Positions 1 through 9,335 of a stretch of DNA of 64,000 nt are shown here, piece after piece. Numbering within the stretch: position 1 is the stretch's first letter; each line of letters starts with the position of its first letter. Location of the stretch: assembly GCA_009746045.1 (NCBI GenBank), contig RPFO01000256.1:258501-322500 (forward strand), given 5' to 3'. The DNA is from Mesostigma viride. Taxonomy: Eukaryota; Streptophyta; Mesostigmatophyceae; Mesostigmatales; Mesostigmataceae. The position numbers and the translations under genes are program-made. The notes beneath the pieces were generated by a model that was not told the origin of the DNA, did not search any database, and saw nothing but the letters and a program-made list of their open reading frames with translations.

Positions 1-627
1 ACGATGCCATCGCCACAGCCAGCTGCTGCCTGCGACGCTAGGAAGCATCACCCCTCCGTCCATGAGTGTGATTCGGATCTCGATGGGGGGGAAGAGACTC
101 AGATCCACGATCCGAGGCTCGCCACTCAGGAATCCCAAAAAGTGGTCAATGACGCCGTCCACTGCGGTGTTTGCCTTCACGTTGTTTGTGAGAGCGCCAG
201 CCGTCAGCTGACGATGTGTTGTTATTCTTCGACCAACCAGCGGGAGCCTGCGCGAGATTGTACTCGACACCGCCGTGCACCGAGAGCAGCGTATGGAACA
301 GCTGGGAGTAGTCGTTGATGCTGTCGACGGTCTGACCTCCTGCCAGTACCTCGAGGCGCCTGATGATGGAGGACGTGTACGCGGGGAACTTTGCGAACCC
401 CGCCGTGGTCGTGGGGGTCCCCGTGAAAAACATTGCGAAGGAGTGCAAGTCCACGAACCCGGACGTGGGGAGGCGGACCGCGACCACAGACCCTTGTTTG
501 ATGCCGTCGCTTGCTGAGAGGGTGCTGAGATGGACTCGTTGAGTCGTGTGCTGACCCAGCGCCTTCACGAGGTATTGCATGGACTTGGGGATATAGCGCG
601 CGAGTACCAGGAATTGTCCGAAGCCAT
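1..627 (-). CDS. PLV major capsid protein, N-terminal part, frameshifted, cut by window edge
   Basis: Main shell protein of the virion, expected double jelly-roll fold. The open stretch 580-146 begins MQYLVKALGQHTTQ and contains a segment typical of PLV capsid proteins, RRLEVLAGGQTVDSIN followed by YSQLFHTLLS. The frame is lost near 200-225, and the next frame continues to the left edge with LTAGALTNNVKANTAV and then GEPRIVDLSLFPPIEIRI, again capsid-like, so one indel splits the gene. Upstream of MQYL the same frame reads ARYIPKS without a methionine, while an ATG at 627 opens MASDNSWYSR one frame away, suggesting a second indel and a true start at 627. The 3' half lies outside the window. 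Family assignment is confident. Whether the gene is dead or the indels are sequencing errors is not known. Confidence 0.78.
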
Positions 628-657
628 AGATTGTGTATACATTCGAATGAGATATTT

Positions 658-1014
658 TTACTGAAGAAGCTGGCCGAGTATGGGATTTTTTACCTTCGCT
701 CCATCAACCCGTCTTTCGAGGTTGGACAAGGCGCTCAGACCAGTGTTTGCGACCGAGTACGCTTTCCCGAGCAGCGTACTCTTCGCGATCATGTTGGATG
801 GGATGTGTCCGAGCGCGGAATCGACAATGCCCGCCGCCTGTTTGGCAGCCCGCGCCCCGTCGCCAATTTTTGAGATGACTTCGCCAGCGACGTGCCCGGC
901 TTTCTTGACAGCTGACACGATGGCCGCCCCGTCGCCGACCCTCTTGATAGCGTTGCCGGCAAACTCTCCCACGCGTCTAGCCACGTTTCCGATTGCTCCA
1001 AAATTAACTTTCAT
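658..1014 (-). CDS. Small amphipathic Ala/Gly-rich virion-associated protein (hypothetical)
   Basis: 118 residues starting MKVNFGAIGNVARRVG. The frame is open upstream to 1077, but the ATG at 1014 is preferred because it overlaps the stop of the preceding capsid gene (ATG inside the last codons, stop at 1004), a usual arrangement in compact viral genomes. The protein is a run of short amphipathic, Ala/Gly/Lys-rich helices such as NAIKRVGDGAAIVSAVKKAG, with no Cys and no clear transmembrane segment. It sits directly between the penton-like and major capsid genes. Small helical proteins in this position in PLVs and adenovirus-like elements are often internal, membrane-active virion proteins. 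That role is inference from position and composition only. Confidence 0.55.
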   Translation of the reverse strand: MKVNFGAIGNVARRVGEFAGNAIKRVGDGAAIVSAVKKAGHVAGEVISKIGDGARAAKQAAGIVDSALGHIPSNMIAKSTLLGKAYSVANTGLSALSNLERRVDGAKVKNPILGQLLQ

Positions 1015-1961
1015 CGTCCTCGATAGTACTAGATGGCTGAGAAATAAATCTGGTTTGTGGCTGGACGGTCCTGTCAAGGGCCATATACTTCAAAACGCTC
1101 CCGATCTTCCTCGCCTCTATTCCCATCGCCTTCTGAGGGCTTATGCGGAAGGAGAGCTGAAGAGCCCAATCCGAGTAGACAGTTATAGGAGCGTCGTCCT
1201 CGTCGAGCAGTCGGATCGTGATGTTGCTGGGAGAGTCCTTGAGATGCTGCCACAAAGGGGTCGCTGCCTGCCAAACAATGGGTTCTAAGAACTGCGACAT
1301 GTTGGGACAGACGGCCAAAAGGCCTCCATATCCCGTGCCTGTCGACGATGATATCACGTTTCCTCGAACGATGTCGCTGTATACATACACCATTCTCAGT
1401 CTCCCATTCGTCGCTGGCCGGTTGCTAGCGAGGACGCCTGTGAAAGGATATGATCCTTCCATGAGCCCCAACACCCGGCCCGTGGGCTCATCCACCGCGA
1501 CAGAGAACTCGGTGGCATTTGTCACGGTAAACAGACTAGTCGCCCTGTTGTACGTGACCGAGAACCCAGGATCTACCGCCTTCAAAGCTTCCTCTATGTT
1601 TTTTCGGTTTTCGATAGTCGTGTACGAGCCGAGCGGCAAGGTCACCTTCGTAGGGGACTCGCTGCCAGACAAACGGACAGTGAAGTATCGGTTTCCTTCG
1701 CTGATGTGAGTCTGTTCAAACGGGATGGTCATGAGGGTAAGCCCGACGTCGTGATAATCGTCAAGGAGTCCCGCCGGGATGTCCCATACCGGATCCACTA
1801 GCGTCCCGCGAGTTCGGTTCTCCGTGCGAAGAGTGAGTGTCAGCGTTTCCTGGATGAACTCCTTCATCGGCCACTTCTTCTGACAATAGCTCAGAAGTAA
1901 TTTCGTTTGTCCCAAAAACCTTGACGACGCCTTCCTCAATTTTCGCCGATGCCCTTTTCAT
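1004..1961 (-). CDS. Probable PLV penton / minor capsid protein
   Basis: The open frame from the ATG at 1867 to 1004 gives about 287 residues, beta-strand rich. Near the C-terminus lies NITIRLLDEDDAPITVYSDW followed by ALQLSF, a signature I associate with penton/minor capsid proteins of PLVs and polintons (rigid D/E-D-G-like turn, then a W and a final strand). It is followed by a polar Gln/Ser tail. An alternative N-terminus begins at an ATG at 1961 in another frame (MKRASAKIEEGVVKVFG) and could be joined by one indel near 1870-1890. This start lies just downstream of the zinc-finger gene. The protein would occupy the capsid vertices. Identification is by motif recognition and gene neighbourhood, so medium confidence. 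Confidence 0.55.
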
Positions 1962-2014
1962 GGCGCGCTTGTCTTCCCTGTGAGTGGCTTCTTCCTACAG
2001 TAGAGCATGGCGCC

Positions 2015-2101
2015 TCAATGAACTCTCGGGACATTTGGATGGAGGGTCATCCATTGAGAGATCTCGAGCATCTCGGCGTCAGTGAACAGCGGGCTGCTCA
2101 T
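2015..2101 (-). CDS. Short ORF, 28 codons, between zinc-finger and penton-like genes
   Basis: The ATG at 2101 follows the zinc-finger gene stop (2104-2106) by two bases and reads MSSPLFTDAEMLEISQWMTL before ending at 2015. The tight spacing and the acidic/hydrophobic composition look like coding sequence. In a neighbouring frame the sequence stays open toward the penton start at 1961, so this may be the beginning of a slightly longer small protein broken by one indel. No family recognised. Confidence 0.3.
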   Translation of the reverse strand: MSSPLFTDAEMLEISQWMTLHPNVPRVH

Positions 2102-2103
2102 GT

Positions 2104-2607
2104 TTACTCTTCTGTGAGATTTTTTTCAGCGCCTTCTTTTGGAATTCCCACGACCGTGTTGTGGACCCTCCTGAGATGCAGCAGGAGGTTTTTTTCGTTT
2201 GCGAACGTGCTCTTACACCCGGGTTGTGGGCATTTCCACCTCGCGCCTCCCACCTGGACTCGTTTCCCGACAGGTACACCCGCAGGCTCCGGGGGTGCCG
2301 CCACTGCTTCATCGACGACAACCGGTTCGGGAGCCGGCGCGACAGGGGCCGGTTGGGCATACGCGGACAATGGGGGGTACGCGACCGGTCTAGAGTTCGC
2401 CATCACTGACGCCATGAGAAGGGCATCCTTGAACCCTCGCGCCTCTGCGACCTTCCCTTTGTTCACCGCTCTTCGGACCGGCGCGCTGTGGATGACAATG
2501 GTGTTGGTCGATGAAGCGGTCACCTGCGACTGGGGTGCGACCTTACGCTTCGGTTTTCCCCTTTTACTTGAAGGACGGCGCCGTGCTGATTTCTGACGCC
2601 TTGCCAT
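2104..2607 (-). CDS. Basic protein with C-terminal C2H2 zinc finger
   Basis: 167 residues. The N-terminus is strongly basic (MARRQKSARRRPSSKRGKPK), fit for nuclear import or DNA binding. The centre is Ala/Pro/Val-rich and probably disordered. Near the C-terminus is one classical C2H2 finger: CPQPGC, then FANEKNLLLHLRRVH, giving Cys-x4-Cys-x12-His-x4-His. The gene ends with an acidic NLTEE tail. It starts at the ATG at 2607, 22 bases after the stop of the fibre-like gene, with a TATAAAAA box at 2629-2636. Likely roles are DNA binding within the virion core or control of viral transcription; neither can be decided from sequence. The frame is intact. Confidence 0.6.
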   Translation of the reverse strand: MARRQKSARRRPSSKRGKPKRKVAPQSQVTASSTNTIVIHSAPVRRAVNKGKVAEARGFKDALLMASVMANSRPVAYPPLSAYAQPAPVAPAPEPVVVDEAVAAPPEPAGVPVGKRVQVGGARWKCPQPGCKSTFANEKNLLLHLRRVHNTVVGIPKEGAEKNLTEE

Positions 2608-2628
2608 TTCTGCATATAATCATAGATT

Positions 2629-2636
2629 TTTATAAC
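2629..2636 (-). promoter_or_regulatory. TATA box upstream of the zinc-finger gene
   Basis: On the minus strand TATAAAAA lies about 22 bases before the ATG at 2607 and overlaps the stop of the fibre-like gene. It is one of four TATA-like boxes close to viral starts (also 5946, 7715 and 9075). Confidence 0.4.
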
Positions 2637-5600
2637 GTCCAAGTGAGGGTCTTGTTAGTCGACACGGCCATTTTTCCAGCGCGCGACTTGCAAAACGCGG
2701 TAGACAACGCTATGTTTGTTGACGTGTCAGTGGTGATGCGAGGAATCCGCAATGCGATTTCAAACACCCCGTCATCCTCCTCGTATCCTGAAACAACATT
2801 CCAGTTGCTGCCAATTATAACGTTTACCGGCCAGACGGACAGGCCGCTAGCCGTTAAGCGATATGGGTTTGATATGTCGAGAATCGTTGGTGGGTTGTTA
2901 TCAAATGTTAACCTGACAAGGATATTGGTCAACGCGGTCGGAAGAGTTAGTTCCGATTGCGTGGCCGGGTCGTGGAAAGACATCACAGCCACGGGGCGCC
3001 ATGCCAAAATTGCGGAAGCGGGTAGTCGTATATGGGCTGCCTCACCGACCAGAGTCTGCTTCCAAATCGTGTGCGATATACGCCTAGTTTCTCGGACATC
3101 TTCATACAGGGCCACGTCCATCCCGTGATTGCCGCCAATTGACGACAGGCTTGAACCATAATAGTAGCTTAGGCTAGAAGCAAATAAAAGCGGGCTCGGG
3201 CCAGATACTGTTGGATCTAATACCTGGAACGTCACGGTCGCCAAATGGATCATACCAGTAACTGGAGGATCAACCAGTGAAATATGATCACAGGTTATGT
3301 CAACGTACGACGAGGATTTTGAATTGTGTTGTAGAAAAACCGCCAGTCCACGCTTCTCCAACGACTACGTTGATAAGCAACGGATCATTGCTCAACTTGG
3401 TGTTTGAAAATCCAAGTCTTACATAAAACTTCCTCACCGACTGACGAGCTGGTAGAATCCCATATATTTTGGCAGTATATTGGTTCATTTGCACGCCGTA
3501 TTGAACATCTGGACACTTAACAACCGTACGGATGACACTCTCATTTGTGAGTGTTAGCTCCTTGAACCAAGTATCCGCCACACCGGTACGGGTTTTGTGA
3601 CGCTATATTTGCCAAAAATGCTACAATTCCTCGACGAGGTGGACCTGTGACGCAGCTCCAACACGTCTCCGACGGCTGTGTACGATCCGGATGGGTTGTT
3701 GGTTTTTAGAGAGTCGAACTCTATGTCTTGTAGGTCATCTTTGATTGGCCAGACATACGCGCCGTGGTACTCTCCGCTCAAGTGGAAGACTGGTCGGAGG
3801 GGCATCGGAATGTACGGGTCAATAATGTCTGTAGGAGTGGTTGTAAATATACCGGACGAGTTTGAGATTTTAGTCATGTCACTAAGTTCTTGAGGAGTTG
3901 TTTTGGATATATAACGCTCCACCTTCCCATCCGATTTTCTTCGAAATGCCACCCAGTAGCTGTTTTGTTGTCTCCATGATGAGTTTAACGTGTATCGAAC
4001 CTTCGACTTCAGATTGTCAAACAGTCGAGTGCATAGTCACTATGGTGCAGATTGATACCCAGCATACCCCAATGCGTCGTAGCCGCATTTCTCCAATTCT
4101 GATGGGCATCTGTCGTGGCCGGGTGATATTTATTCGTCAAAGACATAGTATTTTCTGCAAACGAGACGAAAGCATCGTTGCTGCCCAAATATAGCCGAAA
4201 ACACAATAGAAATGGGCCGTCGATGAGCTGCTCTGAAAAAACAACACATTTACTTGGTGCCGGAGTGGCTGTTTTTACAAAAAAGAATTTTTCGGGAGAC
4301 CCTTCAAAGTAGTATTTCGAAGCTTCTGCTTGCAGCGTGGTCACGGAGTGGCGCGAGAATGATTCTAGAGAATGGAGCGTCGTAGCGGGGCCGTCTATCT
4401 CCACGGTCTCTCCTGACAGGTTTGGCGAGTCCTTTACGGTTACGATCCTGTATCTGAGTTCTACATCATCGCCTTCGGATGGATTTTGAAACGTCGTTGT
4501 CTTCAACGTCCCATCCAAGGCCCCTTGAGATACTCCGTTCGCCAACAGATGAAAACCGGTGAGAGGAGGCAACGACTTTCCCCACCCCACATCATGGTCT
4601 GCGTAGACGCCGTTGATCGCGATTTTTACAGGATTTAGATATGAAATAGGAACTTGGTGTCCGGATGCCGGAGTGCAGTTGGCTCATTTTTGAAACGCAT
4701 ACCATCACCCCTCCTTTGTGGGTGGTGTAGGAGGTGAGGGTCGAGTCGTTGTAGACGTCTATCTCGTAGTTCATATACTTGTTACTATCTGCCGCGACTG
4801 GCGCGGTGATTACGGCGTCTTCCCCGCGCAGTCCCCCGTTTTGCGAGAGGGAGACTCCGCCGATGGTCGGAGTGGTCGGCGTGAGCTGGGTGGAATTCAT
4901 GTACCACCTGATGGGGAGTTTGCGTTGGTATGCGAAGGGGGTCGTCATCTTTATGCCCTGTTTGAGGGTCGTTCCCTCTACGACCTCCCAATTAGCGGTG
5001 GTTGGATTGGTGCTCCAGTAGAGTGCGTTCACAGGGTCAATCGGACCCATTCGCCAGTCCGTCAGTGGCGAGTATGTACGCGTGATGGTGAAGGATCTCC
5101 CAGTTAGTGGAAGGCGCGGTTGTCGTCGCGAATCGTGGCGAAAGACAACAACTCCACGCGGAGAGGGAGGCCGTTAAATCGAGATCCGCCGAGACCATAG
5201 AAAGAGTCGGAAAAGTATGGATATCCTACCTCTCCGTCCACAACGCTCTCCCCCGTGCGCGCCTGGGTCGTGTGGTAGTCGCGATAGGTAAACTTACAGA
5301 TTCCACTCGCGTCGCCATTCGTAACGTTGTAGGGCAGCTGGACTCGCACATCCTGGTCATTGATGACGTTGAACGCGTTTTGGTGCGACACGGTCGTCCC
5401 GTCTTCGAGATGGAGGACGAAATCCCCGTTCAAGTTAGCTATCGACGTTTTGCCTACCCCGTGTTGGTCAAAAAGGTAGTCCAATTGCGCGCGGGTCAGG
5501 ACTCTGCCACCAGGGTCTAGCAACGTATCAGGGCTAAAGTCGAAGACGTGGTACTGGGTTGCTCCCACTTTCGCCGTAAGGTAAGGTTCATTTAGAGTGA

Positions 5601-5928
5601 GATCGTCGACTAAAGTAGTCCCTGATTTAAAATAGGAATACCCATTCACGACGAGACTGTAAGCAAGTTCCGATGGGTCGCTTGCGGTCTCGTCGTCGTA
5701 ATTGTCTCCGAGTCGCACATTTGTCGGCTGGCTCGGGTAGAAAATTTTGAATCCGTCGACAACGAGTGACTCATCGAATGGATGTGAAGTGCCAAGAAGT
5801 AACGTAACGCTAGCTTGAAGCCCATCTATGTCTGTTTCGATGTTAGAAACACGCTCCTCCATTTCAGGGTCGAGCGTTAACCCGGTGGCGAGATTGGTCG
5901 GTCTGCTCAATGTTGTTAGAACGACCAT
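2630..5928 (-). pseudogene. Very large fibre-like virion protein gene broken by at least five frameshifts
   Basis: The open segments 5928-5104, 5050-4592, 4590-4009, 3952-3554, 3581-3300 and 3361-2630 read as one gene of about 1,090 codons. Apart from the first and the 5050 segment they begin with GTG or TTG rather than ATG. At each junction the shifted frame continues as sensible coding, for example LTGRSFTITRTYSPLTDW before the 5050 segment and DNLKSKVRYTLNSSWRQ between 4020 and 3952. The N-terminus has a short heptad stretch (MEERVSNIETDIDGLQASV) followed by a beta-rich, Gly/Asn/Thr-rich body without recognised enzymatic motifs. Size, composition and position suggest a trimeric attachment fibre or other large surface protein. 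No homologue is recognised. The function is inference; the single-gene reading is well supported. Confidence 0.6.
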
Positions 5929-5945
5929 TTATTATCTACCTAGAA

Positions 5946-5952
5946 TATAAAC
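5946..5952 (+). promoter_or_regulatory. TATA-like element in the divergent viral promoter
   Basis: The only gap between the leftward virion block and the rightward replication block is 24 bp (5929-5952). It is A/T-rich and holds TATAAAC immediately before the ATG at 5953. Both transcription units must be driven from here or from inside the flanking genes. Confidence 0.3.
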
Positions 5953-6480
5953 ATGGCCTCTGAGGCTTCAGAGACCCCAACGAGCTACCAAGACGAAACC
6001 TTCGCCGAGACGCGGGAAGAGCAGGTTGACCTGGTCAAGACAATTCGAAAGGGACAACCGCTGAATGATGAACAGAAAAAAGCCCTTCGCGACAAAATGA
6101 GGGTTTACCAGCAACGCGCAAAAGCCGAGAGGGAGAAGAGACGAAACGAGGAAAAGGAGGCAGAGATAACGAAACGAAAGGTCCTTGCAAAGGAATTGGA
6201 GATTCAGCGGCAAAGGCTAGTCGAACTCGAGCTGCAAGAAGCCCGCAACAAATCGCGGATTGAACGCCTTCTCGCTGAAGATTCAGTCGCCTCAACCCCC
6301 GCCGACACGCCAAAACCAAGACGGGGTCGAAAGCCCAAGGAGACAGAGCCGGACTCTCCGCCACCCCCGATCAAGACCCGACAGCTCCCACCTCCACCAC
6401 CGCCACCTGTCGCGATGACGCCATACGAGATGCGCATGGCCGCCATCCGCGCGTCTCTCCTTGCTAGTCTGGACGATTAA
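5953..6480 (+). CDS. Coiled-coil protein with AT-hook-like and proline-rich segments
   Basis: 175 residues, intact. Residues about 20-110 are a highly charged Lys/Glu/Arg helix predicted to form a coiled coil (for example REKRRNEEKEAEITKRK). It is followed by an AT-hook-like PRRGRKPKE and two proline runs, and ends MRMAAIRASLLASLDD. The gene starts at the divergent promoter and ends 12 bases before the packaging ATPase, so it is probably co-transcribed with it. No enzyme motif is visible. The composition suggests a DNA-binding scaffold or packaging accessory protein. I do not recognise a named family. Confidence 0.6.
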   Translation: MASEASETPTSYQDETFAETREEQVDLVKTIRKGQPLNDEQKKALRDKMRVYQQRAKAEREKRRNEEKEAEITKRKVLAKELEIQRQRLVELELQEARNKSRIERLLAEDSVASTPADTPKPRRGRKPKETEPDSPPPPIKTRQLPPPPPPPVAMTPYEMRMAAIRASLLASLDD

Positions 6481-6492
6481 AATGTCTTCAGA

Positions 6493-7377
6493 ATGATAAT
6501 GGCTATCATCGAAGAGCGACGAATTCATTCACTTGAGAACAAAGACATCAAGCAACGATACGCCCCACAGCGTCCTGCTCCACCGAATATGCCGAGTCTT
6601 CATTTCATCGCAAACTTCTGCGGAGCTCGACGGTCTGGGAAAACTACATCGGCAGTCAACATGGCGAAGGCTTACTTTGCTAAAAACTCATTCGACAAGC
6701 TGTACCTCATTTCAGGGAGTGCCCACACGGAGCCAAAATACAATGAGCTCCCGGAACCAGCTATGACGATGGAAGTCTACTCTAACCTGGCATTCGATGG
6801 GATGATAGATCATATAAAGTCTGACCTCCACGAATACGAGAGGTACAAGGACGATCTCAAGGTCTGGGAAACGTTCAAACGCGAATACGTGGATGGGAAA
6901 AAAAACGCAGAACTCATGGACCTCTCCATGTACCTACGCCTTGATGCAATGAACTGGGATAAACCTGCGACAAGGTTCGAGCACGGTCCTCCTTCGTCGC
7001 TCATTCTGATAGACGACATGCAAGGCAGTGCCCTCTATCAGAGCTCTAGCAAAAACGCTGTTGCGGCTTTCGCGTTCAAACACAGACACTTCCTCACGAG
7101 CATGATTTTCCTGACACAGGCGTACACAAGCGGTGGCGTACCACGAGCAGTGCGAGCGAATATATCGTTTCTTGCGCTGTTCAGAACGAAGGACCATCGA
7201 GCCGCGCGACAGATCGCGGAAGAGAGCGCGGGGGCTGTGGCGCCGGACGAGTTTCTCGCGCTATGGGACCACGCCGTCAAGGACGATCCTCACGACTTCT
7301 TCGCTGTCGACTTCGACCAGCGCGACCCGAAAAAAATGTTTCGTCGAAACTTCAATACATTTCTCTCGATAAAATAA
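6493..7377 (+). CDS. Genome-packaging ATPase (A32/FtsK-HerA-like)
   Basis: 294 residues, intact. It has a P-loop, CGARRSGKTT, at about residues 43-52 and a Walker B strand, SLILIDDMQ, at about residues 168-176, then a sensor-like SMIFLTQAYT and an arginine-containing VPRAVRANISFLALFR. This arrangement is that of the DNA-packaging ATPases of PLVs, virophages and large DNA viruses (poxvirus A32 type). It is expected to pump the genome into preformed capsids. The upstream in-frame ATGs at 6493 and 6499 are both possible starts, and the longer one is given. It lies between the coiled-coil and AT-hook genes on the same strand. One of the best supported calls of the element. Confidence 0.88.
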   Translation: MIMAIIEERRIHSLENKDIKQRYAPQRPAPPNMPSLHFIANFCGARRSGKTTSAVNMAKAYFAKNSFDKLYLISGSAHTEPKYNELPEPAMTMEVYSNLAFDGMIDHIKSDLHEYERYKDDLKVWETFKREYVDGKKNAELMDLSMYLRLDAMNWDKPATRFEHGPPSSLILIDDMQGSALYQSSSKNAVAAFAFKHRHFLTSMIFLTQAYTSGGVPRAVRANISFLALFRTKDHRAARQIAEESAGAVAPDEFLALWDHAVKDDPHDFFAVDFDQRDPKKMFRRNFNTFLSIK

Positions 7378-7399
7378 TTTTCTCTGAACATGATATACT

Positions 7400-7894
7400 A
7401 TGGATATTCCGTCCATCAAACGATACGCAGGCGCCGAGAAGGAGTACGTGTTGGACACCCAAGCACTCCTCCGATATTGTTCGGGTTCTCGACTGGGGCA
7501 GAAAACTCTAGAACGTGTCGTCAGGATCCTTCAAGAAGCAGGCCACCACGACACGATTCCGTCCACCTGTCACGACATGAGCCCCGAAATCCGATTGGCC
7601 ATCCTCGCCTTGGTGGGCGATCGCAGGCGTCCACGTGGGCGCTCACCCTCCAAAACGGAAAAACGACACGAACCGAAACGGCCTCGAGGGCGCCCAAGGA
7701 TCCACCCCGTAGGGTATAAAAAGCCTCGAGCCAAAAAATTGTCTCATGTTCAGTCATCAGATGACGGTGACCGTAGAGGAGCGTCGCGAGCAATGGCGAC
7801 GGGCCCAGGCGAAGAGGCGAGCAATCGCCCGCGACCAGACGAACTGCATCTCGGCGAAAAGCAAGGTCAAGAAGGGCGTCTGGAATCCCAGTGA
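7400..7894 (+). CDS. AT-hook protein upstream of the integrase
   Basis: 164 codons starting MDIPSIKRYAGAEKEYVLDT. The first 75 residues are compact and mixed in composition. They are followed by a basic tail with a textbook AT-hook, KRPRGRPRIHP (residues about 93-103), and KKPRAKK. The last 50 codons overlap the beginning of the integrase frame (from 7746) and look random, so the true protein may end earlier or be fused to the integrase by an indel around 7740. An AT-hook protein next to a recombinase could help DNA bending or targeting; this is inference. Confidence 0.5.
   Translation: MDIPSIKRYAGAEKEYVLDTQALLRYCSGSRLGQKTLERVVRILQEAGHHDTIPSTCHDMSPEIRLAILALVGDRRRPRGRSPSKTEKRHEPKRPRGRPRIHPVGYKKPRAKKLSHVQSSDDGDRRGASRAMATGPGEEASNRPRPDELHLGEKQGQEGRLESQ
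7715..7721 (+). promoter_or_regulatory. TATA box upstream of the integrase
   Basis: TATAAAA lies about 25 bases before the ATG at 7746 and inside the AT-hook reading frame. The spacing is like that of the other viral TATA boxes, which supports a separate integrase transcript. Confidence 0.4.
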
Positions 7895-9008
7895 TCGATG
7901 GATCGCAAATAACCCCGAGTGCGCGGAAAAAATCGGCTTGCAGGCGACCTCTCCACCCTCGCCGGAGCCACCGCACCATGAGGAAACTCCCGCGCGAGCT
8001 GGAGGAGGGCGGTACTGGACCTTCGACGAGGCCGTCGCCGCAGCGGAAGCGCGACCAGAGCAGCACGAGCGTGGCAGGCCATCGAAGGAGCGCGGGGCGA
8101 CTCGCAAGACCGCTTTGGGATACATTGGCAGGATGCGGGTCCTGCTCGACAAACTGGGGTGCTCGCAGTACGAGTCCGTTGATTGCCTTGCCGACACAGC
8201 TCGTGTTCTTCGCGTGGTGCACGAGACATCAGAACCCAAGCGCAAGACCCAGCACTCGAAGGACGACGCCTGGAGGGAGAATGAGAAGCAGCTCCTCGGG
8301 GTCATCAACGGCGTGAACCGAATGATGCCGCCCGAGAAGAGGCTCCCAAGTCACGTTACGGACGCGTACACTGCTCGTGTCAGGAGCTGAAGGTTGGTGA
8401 CCTGGACAGACGGTTGACCGTGCCGAGAACAAGCCGCTGAGGTACACGTACGAACAGCTCCAGAAGATCGCCAAAGCAGAGTACGAAGCCGATCCCACGT
8501 CCGACGCCGCGCTCATGGGCTTGATTATCTCTCGGGTGAAGATCTACCACCGACGCGTTACAATCACGACCAGATGCGCATCGTCGACTCGGTCGCTGAG
8601 CTAGGACCGCACGAGAACGGCTACATCCCGAGCGAGAGGAGATTCTACATCCAGAATTTCAAAACGCAGCACAGCATGCCAGTTTATGACGTCGTCATCC
8701 CGAAGAAGTACGGAAAGCTCATCAAAGCGTTGGATGCCCGTGCTAAGGCTGGACAGAAATTCCTTTTCGAATCAGAGCCTGGCATTCCGATCAAACACGA
8801 GCTCTACAGCGCCCGTTACAACCGGATTTACGGAGGCATCGACGCCACGAGACAAGCATACATCACTCGTTTCCTGAAGGGCGCTTCATTTAAGAAACGT
8901 AAATGGGCTGGCGACATGATGGGCCATGACGTACTGACAGGAGCCGTTTACGAGAGGCAGGGTGGCGAGACTGGCGGACGTCGGCTGAGGCCGAGGAAAA
9001 GTAGATAG
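7746..9008 (+). pseudogene. Tyrosine recombinase (integrase), frameshifted
   Basis: Strand-exchange enzyme expected to insert the virus into host DNA. The segment 7746-8390 gives a basic N-terminus and a probable core-binding domain (ATRKTALGYIGRMRVLLDKL). The frame then moves twice, with CQELKVGDLDRRLTV and NKPLRYTYEQLQKIAKAEY readable between 8380 and 8500. It runs to the catalytic region, with KIYHRR and YNHDQMRIVDSVAEL joined by a third indel near 8558. The segment 8574-9008 holds the C-terminal catalytic part: ATRQAYITRFL corresponds to the second conserved Arg region, then MMGHDVLTGAVYER with the GH and the nucleophilic Tyr. The usual HxxR His appears as Asp. At least three indels make this copy inactive if the sequence is correct. 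Confidence 0.72.
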
Positions 9009-9300
9009 TTTCCCGTGGGAAATTTTCATGAATGTCGAAAAGGGTATTCTAAACTGCATGCATTATACAGGGAATATAAAAGTTCCATGGGAACATTTTT
9101 CTCGAGGGTCGAGGTTCGAGGGGTTATTCTTTAATCGAAACTTTTTTTTTTCTGAACATACGGTATACAACCTTCCAGAATGGTCTCGAACCTCAACCTG
9201 CATGACGACACGGTCGCCCGACACGACGTAACCGACAAGCCGACACGATTCGATTCCTCGTGGGAGATCTCCCACGGGAATAAAGGCGGACTCTCCCACG
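9009..9300. promoter_or_regulatory. Cluster of palindromes with TATA box upstream of the primase-helicase
   Basis: Contains TTTCCCGTGGGAAA (9009-9022), GTTCCATGGGAAC (9082-9094), a perfect 18-bp palindrome CGTGGGAGATCTCCCACG (9259-9276) whose right side overlaps TCCCACGGGA (9270-9279), and a half-site CTCCCACG (9293-9300). TCCCACGGGA is the reverse complement of TCCCGTGGGA at 9011-9020. A TATAAAA box lies at 9075-9081. Clustered related palindromes in front of an origin-binding-type helicase are a plausible origin or operator region. Confidence 0.4.
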
Positions 9301-9335
9301 ACAATCCACACTCTTGCGCTCACACAACCTCTAAG

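Noticed and set aside
680-1288. 202-codon plus-strand frame
   Set aside because: Antisense to the small virion gene and the penton-like gene, whose composition and overlaps are convincing.
7521-8308. Minus-strand frames of 183-233 codons
   Set aside because: Antisense to the AT-hook and integrase genes; no motif, composition typical of a GC-rich shadow frame.
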